Positions 1 through 8,983 are shown, counted from the first letter of the stretch. The stretch is 49,809 bases of DNA from Pseudaeromonas sp041441555 (GCA_041441555.1 JASDSW010000081.1:1-49809); one strand, 5' to 3'. Made by a program: numbers and translations. Notes: generated by a model not told the origin, from the letters alone.

Positions 1-21
1 ATCCGAAAAACAGGAAAAAAT

Positions 22-73
22 AATGCCAGTCAGGCTTAACTGACTGGCATTAGCGCCTGGCGCTCTTTTTTTT
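22..73. terminator. Double hairpin terminator, probably bidirectional
   Basis: A perfect 12 bp stem (22-33 with 40-51, loop GCTTAA) is followed by a second small stem (AGCGC 52-56 with GCGCT 60-64) and a run of eight T at 66-73. On the plus strand this would end a gene entering from outside the window. On the minus strand the first stem is followed by a T-rich stretch, so it can also end the panZ transcript that finishes at 92. Confidence 0.75.
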
Positions 74-91
74 ATGGCTCGATCATGCAGT

Positions 92-484
92 TCAATGATT
101 CAGCGGCAACAGGTAACGTTCGCCATTGCGGATGAAGCCGTTGTGCAGCAAGAAGGCGCTCAGGCCGTGGTGTTCCTCTGGACGCGCGGCATGGGTGGAG
201 AGCATCGCCTGGCTGCAGCCCTGGGTGCGCATCCAGTTCAGGGTCTCGGTCAGCAGGTATTGACCGACACCGCGACGGCGGGTGGCATCCCGGACCGCAA
301 AGTAGATGAGCTCCTCGTCCTTGGTCACGGCCAGCCCGACGACGCGATCGTTGAAGGTGGCCACATGCCAGTGTCCGGCATTCAGCAGTTTGTCTCGGTT
401 CAGGCCATCGCTGGCCAGCAGTTTGTTCAGGCTATCCAGCCAGTAAGGCAGCAATTCGGCGCTGTGATGTACCGTCAGTCGCAT
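92..484 (-). CDS. panZ: PanZ/PanM-like GNAT protein, PanD maturation factor
   Basis: The 130-residue protein has the GNAT acetyl-CoA loop RRRGVGQYLL, preceded by VRDAT. That block closely matches E. coli PanZ (YhhK), which binds pro-PanD with acetyl-CoA, triggers its self-cleavage to active aspartate decarboxylase and so tunes beta-alanine and coenzyme A synthesis. The length fits the family (about 127). I start at the ATG at 484 because GGAG lies just upstream; an in-frame start at 544 adds 20 residues of low-quality sequence. It stands alone, divergent from the gene at 662. Assignment to PanZ rather than another small GNAT rests on the acetyl-CoA loop and the MRLT-type N-terminus; panD itself is not in the window. 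Confidence 0.75.
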   Translation of the reverse strand: MRLTVHHSAELLPYWLDSLNKLLASDGLNRDKLLNAGHWHVATFNDRVVGLAVTKDEELIYFAVRDATRRRGVGQYLLTETLNWMRTQGCSQAMLSTHAARPEEHHGLSAFLLHNGFIRNGERYLLPLNH

Positions 485-661
485 GATGACTCCTTTGCCC
501 TGTTCGCGCAGTGCGGATGATGACGCGTCTGACCGCGTCGACATAAGTGTTCCAAGTTTAACACGCTCTGGCTGGGTCCGGTTGGCGCATGGGGCGGGAT
601 TATTTATGACGGCCCGGGGGTTTGTCTCTAGAATGGGCTGACTTTGGAAGGAGGCTGGCCC

Positions 662-913
662 ATGTTATGTCGTCTCAGTTGCGGGGCCTGTTGCATCGCG
701 CCGAGTATTTCATCCGCGATCCCGGGGATGCCGGATGGCAAACCGGCTGGGGTGCGCTGTGTACAGCTGAACGAGGAGAATCTCTGCCGGCTGTTTGGCT
801 TGAGTTCGCGGCCGGCGGTCTGCCTGGGTTTTCAGGCGATGGCGGATGTCTGCGGAGCGAATCGGGATGAGGCGTTGTGGCTGATCGATGCCCTGGAGCA
901 ACAGACGCGCTGA
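662..913 (+). CDS. YkgJ-family cysteine cluster protein
   Basis: The protein has 83 residues starting MLCRLSCGACC, with a dense N-terminal cysteine group (C3, C7, C10, C11), then GMPDGKPAGVRCVQL, and further cysteines near the C-terminus. This is the pattern of the small YkgJ/Fe-S-zinc cluster family (CxxCC...PAGVRC...RPxxC), thought to chelate zinc or iron, with no established cellular role. The start at 662 is chosen for the AAGGAGG box 7-8 bases upstream; an ATG at 644 would place that box inside the gene. It is monocistronic and converges on envC, whose stop lies one base downstream. Confidence 0.75.
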   Translation: MLCRLSCGACCIAPSISSAIPGMPDGKPAGVRCVQLNEENLCRLFGLSSRPAVCLGFQAMADVCGANRDEALWLIDALEQQTR

Positions 914-2161
914 CTAGCGCCCCAGCCAGCTGGCCGGATTGACCGGTTTCCCCTGCCAGCGGATCTCGAAATAGAGTCCGGCCTGCGGCTGCCCACCGCT
1001 GTTGCCGACCTGGGCGATGGCCTCACCCCGTCGCACGCTGTCACCACTGCTCTTGAGCAGCGAGGCATTGTTGCCGTACAGGCTCAGGTAGCCGTTGCCA
1101 TGATCGATGACTAGCACATTACCGAAACCTTCCAACCAGTCGGCGAAGACCACATCACCATCGGCAATCGCCGACACAGACGCCCCCTGGCTGCCGCCGA
1201 TCAAGATGCCCTTCCAGGTCACCTCACCACTGCGATGTTCACCAAAATGGCGGATCAGCGGGCCATGCAGTGGCCAGGGCAGGGTGCCGCGCTGTTTGCC
1301 GATCCCCTTATAATCGCCTTGGGCCGCCTTGGCGGTGGCCTGGGCTTCGGCGGCAGCTTCCGAGCGCCCCTGTTCCCGGGCCTTGGCGCGGGCACGGGCT
1401 ATGGCTTCAGCCTTCTTGCGTTTGCGCTCCGCCTCCAGACGCTTGCGCGCCTCGGCGATCTTGCGCTGCATCTGCTGCTCGGCTGCCTGCAGCTTGGCCA
1501 GCTGTTGCTGGTCGTCCTGCAGCGAACGCTTGAGTTCGTTGGCGGTGCTTTCCCGTTGTTGCTGCTTTTGCTGCAGCTCGTTCTGGTTTTGTTGCTGCTC
1601 CTGAATGAGAGAGCTGAGCCGTTCCGTGGTCTGACTGGTCTTCTGGCGGTTGTGGGCCAGTTGCTGCTGGGTCTCTTTCAACTGGCGGATGGCTTGCCGG
1701 CGGGCTTGGTTGAAATAGCCGTAGTAGGTCAAGGCGCGGCCGATGGCGACCGGATCTTGCTGATTGAGCAGCAGCTTGAGGTAATCGTTGTTGCCCAGGC
1801 GATAGGCGTGATCCAACTGGTCGGCGAGTAGTCGCTCTTGGCGTTGGAGTTGGCTGGATAATTCACGGCCTTGGGCTTCGAGGGATTGCAGTTGTTTGCG
1901 GGTGGCGTGCAGTTTGGCTTGCGAACCTTGCAAGCGGCTGGCCAATGAGCTGACTGCCTCTTCGTCTTTTTTTAGTTGCTGGTGCAGCTGTTCGAGACTC
2001 TTCTTCTGGGTGCTGATCTCCTGCTGTTTCTGCTGGATCTGCTCGCGAACCTTGCTCAGCTCTTGATTGCTTGCGCTGTGGATCACCGGGCAGAAAAACA
2101 GCGCGCCGGCCAGGAGGCCGACGCGAGTCAGTAACTTAAGAAAATCATCCATTCCCCGCAT
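914..2161 (-). CDS. envC: Murein hydrolase activator EnvC
   Basis: The 415-residue periplasmic protein has an N-terminal hydrophobic signal segment (about residues 8-28), then a long Gln/Glu/Lys-rich coiled coil (about 30-265), then a C-terminal LytM/M23 domain (about 290-415) ending NPASWLGR as in E. coli EnvC. The LytM domain lacks the zinc HxxxD pattern, as expected for EnvC, which does not cut peptidoglycan itself but activates AmiA/AmiB at the septum, recruited by FtsEX. The start lies 8 bp after the gpmI stop on the same strand, so it is probably cotranscribed and translationally coupled with gpmI. A second in-frame ATG nine bases in (2152) is equally possible. Confidence 0.92.
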   Translation of the reverse strand: MRGMDDFLKLLTRVGLLAGALFFCPVIHSASNQELSKVREQIQQKQQEISTQKKSLEQLHQQLKKDEEAVSSLASRLQGSQAKLHATRKQLQSLEAQGRELSSQLQRQERLLADQLDHAYRLGNNDYLKLLLNQQDPVAIGRALTYYGYFNQARRQAIRQLKETQQQLAHNRQKTSQTTERLSSLIQEQQQNQNELQQKQQQRESTANELKRSLQDDQQQLAKLQAAEQQMQRKIAEARKRLEAERKRKKAEAIARARAKAREQGRSEAAAEAQATAKAAQGDYKGIGKQRGTLPWPLHGPLIRHFGEHRSGEVTWKGILIGGSQGASVSAIADGDVVFADWLEGFGNVLVIDHGNGYLSLYGNNASLLKSSGDSVRRGEAIAQVGNSGGQPQAGLYFEIRWQGKPVNPASWLGR

Positions 2162-2169
2162 GGGGCGGA

Positions 2170-3708
2170 TTATTTCAGAATCATCAGAGGCTTGCCAGTC
2201 ATTTCCGGCGGCACTTCCATGCCCATCAGGGTCAGCATGGTGGGGGCCAGATCGGAGAGCTTACCCCCCTCAACCGGCTGGGCATCGCGGCCGACATAGA
2301 TGAGGGGAACCGGCAGACTGGTGTGCGCGGTATGCGCCTGACCGGTCTCCTCGTTCATCATCTGCTCGGCGTTGCCGTGGTCGGCGGTGATCAGACATTC
2401 ACCACCCACTTCCTTCAGTGCCTCGACGATGCGACCGATGGAGGCATCGACCGCTTCACAGGCCTTGACGGCCGCATCGAAAATACCGGTGTGGCCGACC
2501 ATGTCGCCGTTCGGGTAGTTACAGATGATGACGTCGTACTTGCCGCTCTTGATGGCCGCGACCAGCTTGTCGGTCATTTCGCCAGAGCTCATTTCCGGTT
2601 GCAGATCGTAGGTGGCAACCTTCGGGCTCTGGATCAGTTCACGATCTTCGCCGGGGAAGTTGGTCTCTTCACCACCGTTGAAGAAGAAGGTGACGTGCGC
2701 ATACTTCTCGGTTTCAGAGATACGCAGCTGGGTCTTATCGTGCTTGGCCAGCCACTCACCCAGGGTATTGGTCAGGGCAGTGGGCGGATAGGCGCAGGAG
2801 GTTTTGATATCGGCGGCGTATTCGGTCAGCATCACGAAGTCGGCCAGCTTCGGCAACTTGTTGCGCACGAAGCCGTTGAAGTCGCTTTCGACGAAGGTGC
2901 GGGTGATTTCACGGGCGCGGTCGGCACGGAAGTTCATGAAAATCATCGCATCGCCATCGTTCAGGGTGGCAGCTTCGCTACCGACGACGCTGGCCTTGAC
3001 GAATTCGTCGTTCTCACCGCGCTCGTAGGCGGCCGCCAGGGCTTCGGAACCGGTGGCGAAGTTGGCAAACGCACTCTTGCCTTCGGTGATCAGCTCATAG
3101 GCTTCTTGTACGCGATCCCAGCGATTGTCGCGGTCCATGGCGTAGTAACGGCCGACCAGCGAGGCGATGCGACCCTTGCCCAGCTTGGCAAACAGGGCAT
3201 CGAAGCGTTCGATGGAGGCTTGTGCGCAGCGCGGGGCGACGTCACGGCCATCCAAGAAGGCGTGCAGGTAGATGGTTTCGGCACCACGCTGGGCGGCCAG
3301 CTCAACCATGGCCGCGATGTGATCTTCGTGGCTGTGGACGCCACCTTCGGACAACAGCCCCATGATGTGCACGGCCTTGCCCTGGCTGCTGGCGGCATCG
3401 ACGGCCTTGCACAGCGCGGCATTCTTGAAGAAGTCACCGTCACGGATCTCTTTGGTGACGCGGGTCAGCTCCTGATAAACCACGCGACCGGCACCGATGT
3501 TGACGTGGCCAACTTCGGAGTTACCCATCTGACCATCCGGCAGACCGACATCCATACCGGAGGCGGCGATCAGGGTGTTGGCATAGTTGGCACACAGGGC
3601 GTCGAGGTTCGGAGTCTTGGCGGCAGCGACGGCGTTGAACTCTTTCTTGGTGCTGTAGCCCCAACCATCCATGATGATCAGTGCCAGTGGCTTCTTGGCG
3701 GTAGACAT
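2170..3708 (-). CDS. gpmI: Phosphoglycerate mutase, cofactor-independent (iPGM)
   Basis: The 512-residue protein is the usual length for the family. It interconverts 3- and 2-phosphoglycerate in glycolysis and gluconeogenesis through a phosphoserine intermediate and two Mn ions. Visible are the N-terminal metal motif MDGWGYS, the nucleophile-serine context GQMGNSEVGHVNIGAGR, the substrate-binding FLDGRDVAP and NFRADRAREI blocks, and the C-terminal metal site ITADHGNAEQM. It is the first gene of the gpmI-envC operon, the order also seen in E. coli. Its 5' end faces yibN across about 220 bp, so this gap should hold divergent promoters. Confidence 0.97.
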   Translation of the reverse strand: MSTAKKPLALIIMDGWGYSTKKEFNAVAAAKTPNLDALCANYANTLIAASGMDVGLPDGQMGNSEVGHVNIGAGRVVYQELTRVTKEIRDGDFFKNAALCKAVDAASSQGKAVHIMGLLSEGGVHSHEDHIAAMVELAAQRGAETIYLHAFLDGRDVAPRCAQASIERFDALFAKLGKGRIASLVGRYYAMDRDNRWDRVQEAYELITEGKSAFANFATGSEALAAAYERGENDEFVKASVVGSEAATLNDGDAMIFMNFRADRAREITRTFVESDFNGFVRNKLPKLADFVMLTEYAADIKTSCAYPPTALTNTLGEWLAKHDKTQLRISETEKYAHVTFFFNGGEETNFPGEDRELIQSPKVATYDLQPEMSSGEMTDKLVAAIKSGKYDVIICNYPNGDMVGHTGIFDAAVKACEAVDASIGRIVEALKEVGGECLITADHGNAEQMMNEETGQAHTAHTSLPVPLIYVGRDAQPVEGGKLSDLAPTMLTLMGMEVPPEMTGKPLMILK

Positions 3709-3928
3709 TGAGGGAGTCCTCTTTTGATATGACGAAGGTGAAATCGTTTCTGGGGTGCCATATTACAACATCTGCTGAAATAGTCATCTGATCACACATT
3801 CCCGGTTGCCGACTTGACTTGGCAGGGTGGGAGCTGACTCCCAGCTTTGCTTGGCGCGAGGCTGCTATTCTGACGCCCCCCATGTATACTGCCGGGGTTT
3901 TATTGTCAGCGAGCGGATTAGACTCAAG

Positions 3929-4360
3929 ATGCAAGAATATATCGATTTCATTGGCCGAAACCCTATGCTTTCGGCAGCCTGGTTAGGGCTGTTTGTGGCA
4001 ATTCTCTATACCTCCATTCGCTCCTTGCTGTCGCCCATCAAGGTGATCAGCAATCGCGAAGCCACCTTGTTGATCAACCGGGAAAATGGCGTGGTGGTTG
4101 ATGTGCGGACCGTCGATGAGTTCGCCAAGGGCCATATTGTTGACGCAGTTAACATTCCGGTGTCACAAATCACGGCAAATAATCTGTCGCAGATTGAAAA
4201 GCACAAAGACGTCCCCACTATCGTGGTGTGTGAAAGCGGCATGCGGGCACCCGCTGCCGCTAGCGCCCTGAGTAAAGCTGGATTTACCCGCGTGTTCGTG
4301 CTGCGTGGTGGCCTGGCCAGTTGGCGCGGCGAAAACCTGCCGGTAACCAAAAAACATTAA
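3929..4360 (+). CDS. yibN: Membrane-anchored rhodanese-like protein YibN
   Basis: The 143-residue protein has an N-terminal transmembrane segment (about residues 11-30) followed by a single rhodanese domain. The catalytic loop reads VVCESGMRA, with the cysteine expected for sulfur transfer, and the N-terminal rhodanese block VDVRTVDEFAKGHI is clear. The ATG at 3929 begins the conserved MQEYIDF N-terminus; no strong ribosome binding site is seen. It lies between gpmI and secB as in E. coli, but the grxC gene usually found between yibN and secB there is absent. Its sulfur acceptor is unknown. Confidence 0.88.
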   Translation: MQEYIDFIGRNPMLSAAWLGLFVAILYTSIRSLLSPIKVISNREATLLINRENGVVVDVRTVDEFAKGHIVDAVNIPVSQITANNLSQIEKHKDVPTIVVCESGMRAPAAASALSKAGFTRVFVLRGGLASWRGENLPVTKKH

Positions 4361-4412
4361 TGATTTAAAAAGCTCTGAATCCAGGGCCAATTTTTCACAA
4401 GGATCAACGCAA

Positions 4413-4883
4413 ATGGCTGAAGCAACCAACAACGAAGTCAAACAACCGGAATTCCACATCCAGCGCGTCTACATCAAGGATGTCTCCTTTGAGGCGCCGA
4501 ACACTCCGGCCATCTTCCAAAAGGAGTGGCAACCCGAGGTGAAGCTGGACATGGATACCAAGACGGTCGCCCTGGCCGAGGGTATCTATGAGGTTTGTTT
4601 GACTCTGACCGTAACCTGCAACCTGGGTGAAGAAGTTGCTTTCCTGTGCGAAGTCAAACAAGCCGGTATCTTCACTGCCGCCAATCTGGATGCTCCGCAA
4701 CTGGCGCACTGCCTGGGTTCCTACTGCCCGAACATCCTGTTCCCCTATGCCCGGGAAACCGTGGCCGGCCTGGTCAGCAAGGGCTCCTTCCCGCAACTGA
4801 ACCTGGCTCCGGTCAACTTCGATGCTCTGTTCGCCGCTCACATGGCCAAGCTGGAAGCGGAACAAGAAACTGTGAGTCACTAA
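4413..4883 (+). CDS. secB: Protein-export chaperone SecB
   Basis: The 156-residue protein matches SecB length. It is the cytosolic tetrameric chaperone that keeps precursors unfolded and hands them to SecA. Diagnostic segments are FHIQRVYIKDVSFEAPN near the N-terminus and CPNILFPYARE in the second half. The gene starts 52 bp after yibN and ends 4 bp before gpsA, so yibN-secB-gpsA is most simply one transcription unit. The ORF is complete with no sign of damage. Confidence 0.97.
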   Translation: MAEATNNEVKQPEFHIQRVYIKDVSFEAPNTPAIFQKEWQPEVKLDMDTKTVALAEGIYEVCLTLTVTCNLGEEVAFLCEVKQAGIFTAANLDAPQLAHCLGSYCPNILFPYARETVAGLVSKGSFPQLNLAPVNFDALFAAHMAKLEAEQETVSH

Positions 4884-4887
4884 TCAT

Positions 4888-5892
4888 ATGGCACAGGATG
4901 TCGTAGTATCTGTCCTGGGGGCGGGGTCTTATGGCACCGCCCTTGCTATTTCTCTGGCGCGCAAGGGGATGCGGATCCTGCTGTGGGGCCATGAGGCTGA
5001 GCATGTTGCCGCCTTGCAACAGGCGCGTTGCAACGATCTGTTTCTGCCGGATGTGCCCTTTCCCGATTCCCTCGAGGTGACCTCGGATCTGGCCTATGCC
5101 GTCCAAGCGAGCAAGACCCTGCTGGTGGTGGTGCCGAGTCATGTATTTGGCGACGTCTTGCAACGCGCCAAGCCCTATATGGCGGCTGACACGCGAGTGG
5201 CGTGGGCAACCAAGGGGCTGGAGCCGGATAGCGGTCGTCTGCTGGGGGATGTGGCGCGGGAGGTCTTGGGCGATGGGGTACCGCTGGCCGTCATTTCGGG
5301 GCCGACTTTTGCCCGGGAGCTGGCGGCGGGTCTGCCGACGGCGATTGCCGTCGCCGCGACCGACGATGCTTTTGCTGACGAGCTGTCGACCCTGATGCAC
5401 TGCGGCAAGTCGTTTCGCGTCTATACCAATCCGGACTTCATCGGTCTGCAACTCGGTGGGGCGGTGAAGAATGTCATCGCCATCGGCGCCGGTCTGTCCG
5501 ATGGGTTGGGATTCGGCGCCAATGCCCGCACGGCGTTGATCACGCGCGGCCTGGTGGAGCTGCAACGTCTGGGCATTGCGTTGGGTGCCGACGCCAAAAC
5601 CTTCATGGGGATGGCCGGTCTCGGCGATCTGGTGCTGACCTGTACCGACAACCAATCCCGTAATCGCCGTTTTGGCATGGCCCTGGGGGCTGGCAACAGC
5701 ACAGAGCAGGCCATGGCGGAGATTGGTCAGGTGGTCGAGGGGTATCGCAACACGCGCGAGGTTCATCTGCTGGCCGCTCGACTGGGGGTGGAGATGCCGA
5801 TCTGCGAGCAGATCTACGCCATCCTCTATGAGGGCAAGCCGCCGAAAGAGGCGGCGCTGGCGTTGCTCAGCCGTGACAAGAAGTTTGAATAA
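4888..5892 (+). CDS. gpsA: Glycerol-3-phosphate dehydrogenase [NAD(P)+]
   Basis: The 334-residue cytosolic enzyme reduces dihydroxyacetone phosphate to sn-glycerol 3-phosphate for phospholipid synthesis. The N-terminal dinucleotide fold shows GAGSYGTAL (about residues 10-18). The catalytic half shows the conserved NVIAIGAGLSDGLGFGAN block and the GLGDLVLTC motif. It directly follows secB (4 bp gap) and is followed by a strong terminator at 5896, so it closes the operon. Confidence 0.97.
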   Translation: MAQDVVVSVLGAGSYGTALAISLARKGMRILLWGHEAEHVAALQQARCNDLFLPDVPFPDSLEVTSDLAYAVQASKTLLVVVPSHVFGDVLQRAKPYMAADTRVAWATKGLEPDSGRLLGDVAREVLGDGVPLAVISGPTFARELAAGLPTAIAVAATDDAFADELSTLMHCGKSFRVYTNPDFIGLQLGGAVKNVIAIGAGLSDGLGFGANARTALITRGLVELQRLGIALGADAKTFMGMAGLGDLVLTCTDNQSRNRRFGMALGAGNSTEQAMAEIGQVVEGYRNTREVHLLAARLGVEMPICEQIYAILYEGKPPKEAALALLSRDKKFE

Positions 5893-5895
5893 GCA

Positions 5896-5924
5896 AAAGC
5901 CCCGCATGCGGGGCTTTGTTTTTT
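5896..5924. terminator. Terminator between gpsA and nfuA
   Basis: A 10 bp arm AAAGCCCCGC (5896-5905) pairs with GCGGGGCTTT (5908-5917), followed by a T run to 5924. It lies 3 bp after the gpsA stop. The palindrome starts with AAA, so on the minus strand it also gives a hairpin with T residues and may end the nfuA transcript from the other side. Confidence 0.9.
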
Positions 5925-5940
5925 GTGAGTCTGGTGTGAC

Positions 5941-6525
5941 TCAGTAGAAGGAGTGGTCGCCGCGCAAATGGTCGGTGGCATCGCGTACCCCTTTGATCTC
6001 GTTCGGGAACAGCTCGAGAAACTGTTTCTCGATCCCCTCCTTGAGAGTGACATCCACCATGGAACAACCGTTGCAGCCGCCGCCAAACTGCAGGATCACA
6101 TAGCCATCTTCGGTGATCTCCAGCAGCGTCACCTTGCCACCGTGTCCGGCCAAGGAGGGGTTGACCTGGGTGTGAATGACATATTCGATGCGCTCGATGA
6201 GGGGGGCATCATCGTCGACCTTGCGCATCTTGGCATTGGGGGCCTTGAGGGTCAGCTGCGAGCCCATCTGATCGGAGACGAAATCGATCGACGCCTCTTC
6301 GAGAAAGGGTGCGCTCTGCGGATCGACCAAGGCATCAAAGCCGGCAAACGGCAGACGGATATCCTCAGGCTCGACGGCATCCGCCGGGCAATAGGAGACG
6401 CCACACTCGGCATTGGGGGTGCCGGCATTCATGACGAAGACGCGAATATTGGTGCCATCCGGCTGCTTTTCCAGCAGTTTGCGAAAGTGGGCCTGGGCGG
6501 CGTCGGAAATGCTGATCATGGCCAT
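5941..6525 (-). CDS. nfuA: Fe-S biogenesis protein NfuA
   Basis: The 194-residue cytosolic Fe-S carrier delivers [4Fe-4S] clusters under oxidative stress or iron limitation. The N-terminal half is a degenerate A-type domain (ISDAAQAHFRKLL...), and the C-terminal half is an Nfu domain with the cluster motif GGGCNGCSMVDVTL, which supplies the CxxC. The match to E. coli NfuA is close throughout and the length is the same. It lies downstream of comF on the same strand, the order seen in E. coli (gntX-nfuA), with a gap of 57 bp. This is a second Nfu-type protein in the window, separate from the NifU at 33335. Confidence 0.97.
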   Translation of the reverse strand: MAMISISDAAQAHFRKLLEKQPDGTNIRVFVMNAGTPNAECGVSYCPADAVEPEDIRLPFAGFDALVDPQSAPFLEEASIDFVSDQMGSQLTLKAPNAKMRKVDDDAPLIERIEYVIHTQVNPSLAGHGGKVTLLEITEDGYVILQFGGGCNGCSMVDVTLKEGIEKQFLELFPNEIKGVRDATDHLRGDHSFY

Positions 6526-6582
6526 CCTCTAATCCTGACTAAATAGCTCGGAAATTATCATACTCCGGTTCTGCGAACTCGC

Positions 6583-7317
6583 CTAGTCTCTCGATGTGTG
6601 TCGGAGGGTACGGCAGATGGCCCACACCTCGACCACATCCACGCCGGCCTGGCGCAAACCGCGCGTCAGCTGCTCGGCGGTGGCACCCGTGGTGACGACA
6701 TCGTCGATCAGCGCCACATGGCGGTAGGGGAGTGGAGGGATAACGAACGCATTTTGCAGATTTTTTTGTCGTTGCCGTTTGTGCAAGCGAGCTTGTGGTG
6801 GCGTGGCGCGACTGCGCCGCAGCGCTTGGCTATCCACCGGTATCCCCAAACCGTGACCGATGGCCCGGGCTAGCTCTTCGGCCTGATTGTAGCCGCGTCG
6901 CCACTGGCGCCACCAGTGCAGGGGCACCGGCAGCAGGATCTCGGGTTGGGAGTCTGTTTGTGTCGCACTGGTGTCCCGCCAGGTGTCGCAGAAGAGTCGG
7001 CCCAGCAGGCTGGCACACTCCAATTTCCCGGCGTATTTCAGCTGCTGGATCAGTTGCAGATAGGGCGCTTGGTAGTCGGCGATGACGCGGAGGCGATCCC
7101 AGGCTGGTGGTTGCCGAAGACAGGCTCCGCAGAGATAGCCTGTCTCTGGCAGTGGAAAGCCGCAGCGTGGACAGGGGTGTTCCATCCTCGGCAGCTCGGC
7201 CTGGCACTCGTCGCACAACAGGGGATGCTGCTGTACCGCCTGGTGGCAGAGCAGGCAATTTCCCAGCAGAGACGGGTGGTGAGCGAGGCGCTGTAGTAAG
7301 GCTCGAATCGAGATCAC
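6583..7317 (-). CDS. ComF/GntX family phosphoribosyltransferase-like protein
   Basis: The protein has about 244 residues. An N-terminal zinc-ribbon-like part has four CxxC pairs (NCLLC, LCDEC, CPRCG, CGAC), followed by a type I PRTase domain with the PRPP loop VALIDDVVTTGAT near the C-terminus. It is the homologue of E. coli GntX (YhgH), which lies next to bioH and nfuA. ComF proteins are needed for DNA uptake in competent bacteria, but the biochemical reaction is unsettled. The start is uncertain: I give the GTG at 7317; a TTG at 7344 adds nine residues. Here amtB separates it from bioH. Confidence 0.85.
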   Translation of the reverse strand: MISIRALLQRLAHHPSLLGNCLLCHQAVQQHPLLCDECQAELPRMEHPCPRCGFPLPETGYLCGACLRQPPAWDRLRVIADYQAPYLQLIQQLKYAGKLECASLLGRLFCDTWRDTSATQTDSQPEILLPVPLHWWRQWRRGYNQAEELARAIGHGLGIPVDSQALRRSRATPPQARLHKRQRQKNLQNAFVIPPLPYRHVALIDDVVTTGATAEQLTRGLRQAGVDVVEVWAICRTLRHTSRD

Positions 7318-7365
7318 GGGGATGAGTCCAGATAGGGAAACCAAGTTGCCAGTCTAGAACAAAGA

Positions 7366-7387
7366 AAGGGCGCCAATGGGCGCCCTT
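7366..7387 (-). terminator. Terminator downstream of amtB
   Basis: Nine perfect pairs (AAGGGCGCC 7366-7374 with GGCGCCCTT 7379-7387, loop AATG) lie 20 bp beyond the amtB stop on the minus strand. They are followed in that direction by a T-rich stretch (TCTTTGTTC). It separates amtB from comF, so comF needs its own promoter or read-through. Confidence 0.75.
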
Positions 7388-7406
7388 GTTGAGTTCACAG
7401 GCTGGC

Positions 7407-8867
7407 TTAGTAGTTGTAAGCCCGTTCGCCGTGAGAGGTGAGATCCAACCCTTCGCGTTCGGCATCCACCGGCACGCGCAGACCGATCAGCTTGTCGATG
7501 ATGAAGAAGGCGACAACAGAGACCAGACCGGACCAGATGATGGTGGTAATGACCCCGATAGCCTGTACCTTGACCTGAGCCGGGATGGAGTAACCGGCGC
7601 TGACGCTGTTGGCTACGTAGTCCCACACGCCGGTACCACCCAGATCCGGGGAGGCGAAGACGCCGGTCAACAGGGCGCCGAGAATACCGCCGACACCGTG
7701 AACACCAAAGACATCCAGTGAGTCATCAACATTCAGCAGACGCTTGAGACCGTGAACACCCCACAGGCAGACCACACCGGCCAGACCACCGATGATCATG
7801 GCACCGGCCACTCCGACGAAACCACAGGCGGGGGTGATGGCAACCATGCCGGATACAGCCCCAGAGATGGCGCCCAGCAGGGAAGGCTTGCCCTTGAGCG
7901 CCCATTCAGCCAGCAACCAGGTGAAGGTCGCCATGGCGGTCGCCACCCAGGTGTTGACCAGCGCTAGACCGGCGATGCCATTGGCTTCGAGAGAGGAGCC
8001 GGCGTTGAAACCGAACCAACCCACCCACAGCAGACAGGCACCGATCATCGACATGGTCAAGCTGTGCGGGGCCATGGATTCGCGACCAAAACCAACCCGC
8101 TTGCCGACGAAGTAGGCGCCCACCAGACCGGCGATAGCGGCGTTGATGTGTACGACGGTACCGCCGGCGAAGTCCAGGGCGCCATGTTGGAACAACCAGC
8201 CAGCAGTCGCATTGGCGGCGGTAGCGGCATCGGCTGAGGTATAGGCATCAGGACCGGCCCAATACCAGACCATGTGGGCCATGGGGATGTAGGCGAAGGT
8301 AAACCAGACCACCATGAACAACAGGACGGCCGAGAAGCGGATCCGCTCGGCAAACGCCCCCAGTATCAGGCAGCAGGTGATGGCGGCAAACGCTCCCTGG
8401 AAGACCACATAGATGAGCTCGGATATGCCGACCCCCTTGGAGAAGGTTGCGGCAATCGAGTCGGGGGTTACCCCCAACAAGAAGAGCTTGGAGAAGTTGC
8501 CAAAGAAGGCACCTCCTTCGGTGAAGGCCAGACTATACCCATAGGCTACCCAGAGAATGGTGGCCAGACAGAAGACGGCAAACACCTGCACCAGTACGGA
8601 GAGCATGTTTTTGGTGCGAACCAAACCGCCGTAGAAGAGCGCGAGTCCGGGGATCGACATCAGGATGACAAACGCCGCGGCGACGATCAGCCATGCGTTA
8701 TCACCCTTGTTGATCGTGATGGCTGGAGCCGCCGGAGCCGCTTCACTGGTGGGGGCCGCGGCGACTTGGGTGGCCGCTTCGGTCGGTGCTACGGTTTCAT
8801 CGCTCCAGGCCGGACTGGTGAAGCCAAAGGCTCCTACCAATGCCAGAATTGCAAATAAGCGTTTCAT
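7407..8867 (-). CDS. amtB: Ammonium transporter AmtB with signal peptide
   Basis: The 486-residue inner-membrane channel is for ammonium/ammonia. An N-terminal signal peptide (about 1-22, ending SPAWSDE) and an Ala/Thr-rich linker precede eleven predicted membrane spans. The paired pore histidines are visible in GGTVVHINAAIAGL and DVFGVHGVGGILGALL. The C-terminal tail ends GLDLTSHGERAYNY, the segment that binds PII proteins (GlnK) to close the channel. No glnK lies beside it, although glnK-amtB is the common arrangement. It is longer than the E. coli protein because of the presequence. A sigma-54 promoter sits about 100 bp upstream, indicating nitrogen-limited expression. Confidence 0.96.
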   Translation of the reverse strand: MKRLFAILALVGAFGFTSPAWSDETVAPTEAATQVAAAPTSEAAPAAPAITINKGDNAWLIVAAAFVILMSIPGLALFYGGLVRTKNMLSVLVQVFAVFCLATILWVAYGYSLAFTEGGAFFGNFSKLFLLGVTPDSIAATFSKGVGISELIYVVFQGAFAAITCCLILGAFAERIRFSAVLLFMVVWFTFAYIPMAHMVWYWAGPDAYTSADAATAANATAGWLFQHGALDFAGGTVVHINAAIAGLVGAYFVGKRVGFGRESMAPHSLTMSMIGACLLWVGWFGFNAGSSLEANGIAGLALVNTWVATAMATFTWLLAEWALKGKPSLLGAISGAVSGMVAITPACGFVGVAGAMIIGGLAGVVCLWGVHGLKRLLNVDDSLDVFGVHGVGGILGALLTGVFASPDLGGTGVWDYVANSVSAGYSIPAQVKVQAIGVITTIIWSGLVSVVAFFIIDKLIGLRVPVDAEREGLDLTSHGERAYNY

Positions 8868-8966
8868 TGTTGGTATCTCCCTGAAAGAATCGTGTCCTGT
8901 ATTCGCACAGATCAGATCTGTTGAACTCGGTGGCTGGACAGGATGTCACTAACCTGAAGTGTGTAT

Positions 8967-8983
8967 CGCAGGAAACGTGCCAA
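8967..8983 (-). promoter_or_regulatory. Sigma-54 promoter of amtB
   Basis: The minus strand reads TTGGCACGTTTCCTGCG. Against the RpoN consensus (YTGGCACG-N4-TTGCW) the -24 half is perfect and the -12 half keeps TGC with correct spacing. Transcription should begin near 8956, giving a leader of about 90 nt before the amtB ATG. Two TGGTGCG half-sites at about 9095-9116 resemble NtrC half-sites but lack clear partners. Confidence 0.82.

Noticed and set aside
2323..3711. A 462-codon open frame on the plus strand opposite gpmI
   Set aside because: It mirrors gpmI codon for codon on the other strand, has no ribosome binding site and no domain; gpmI is certain.
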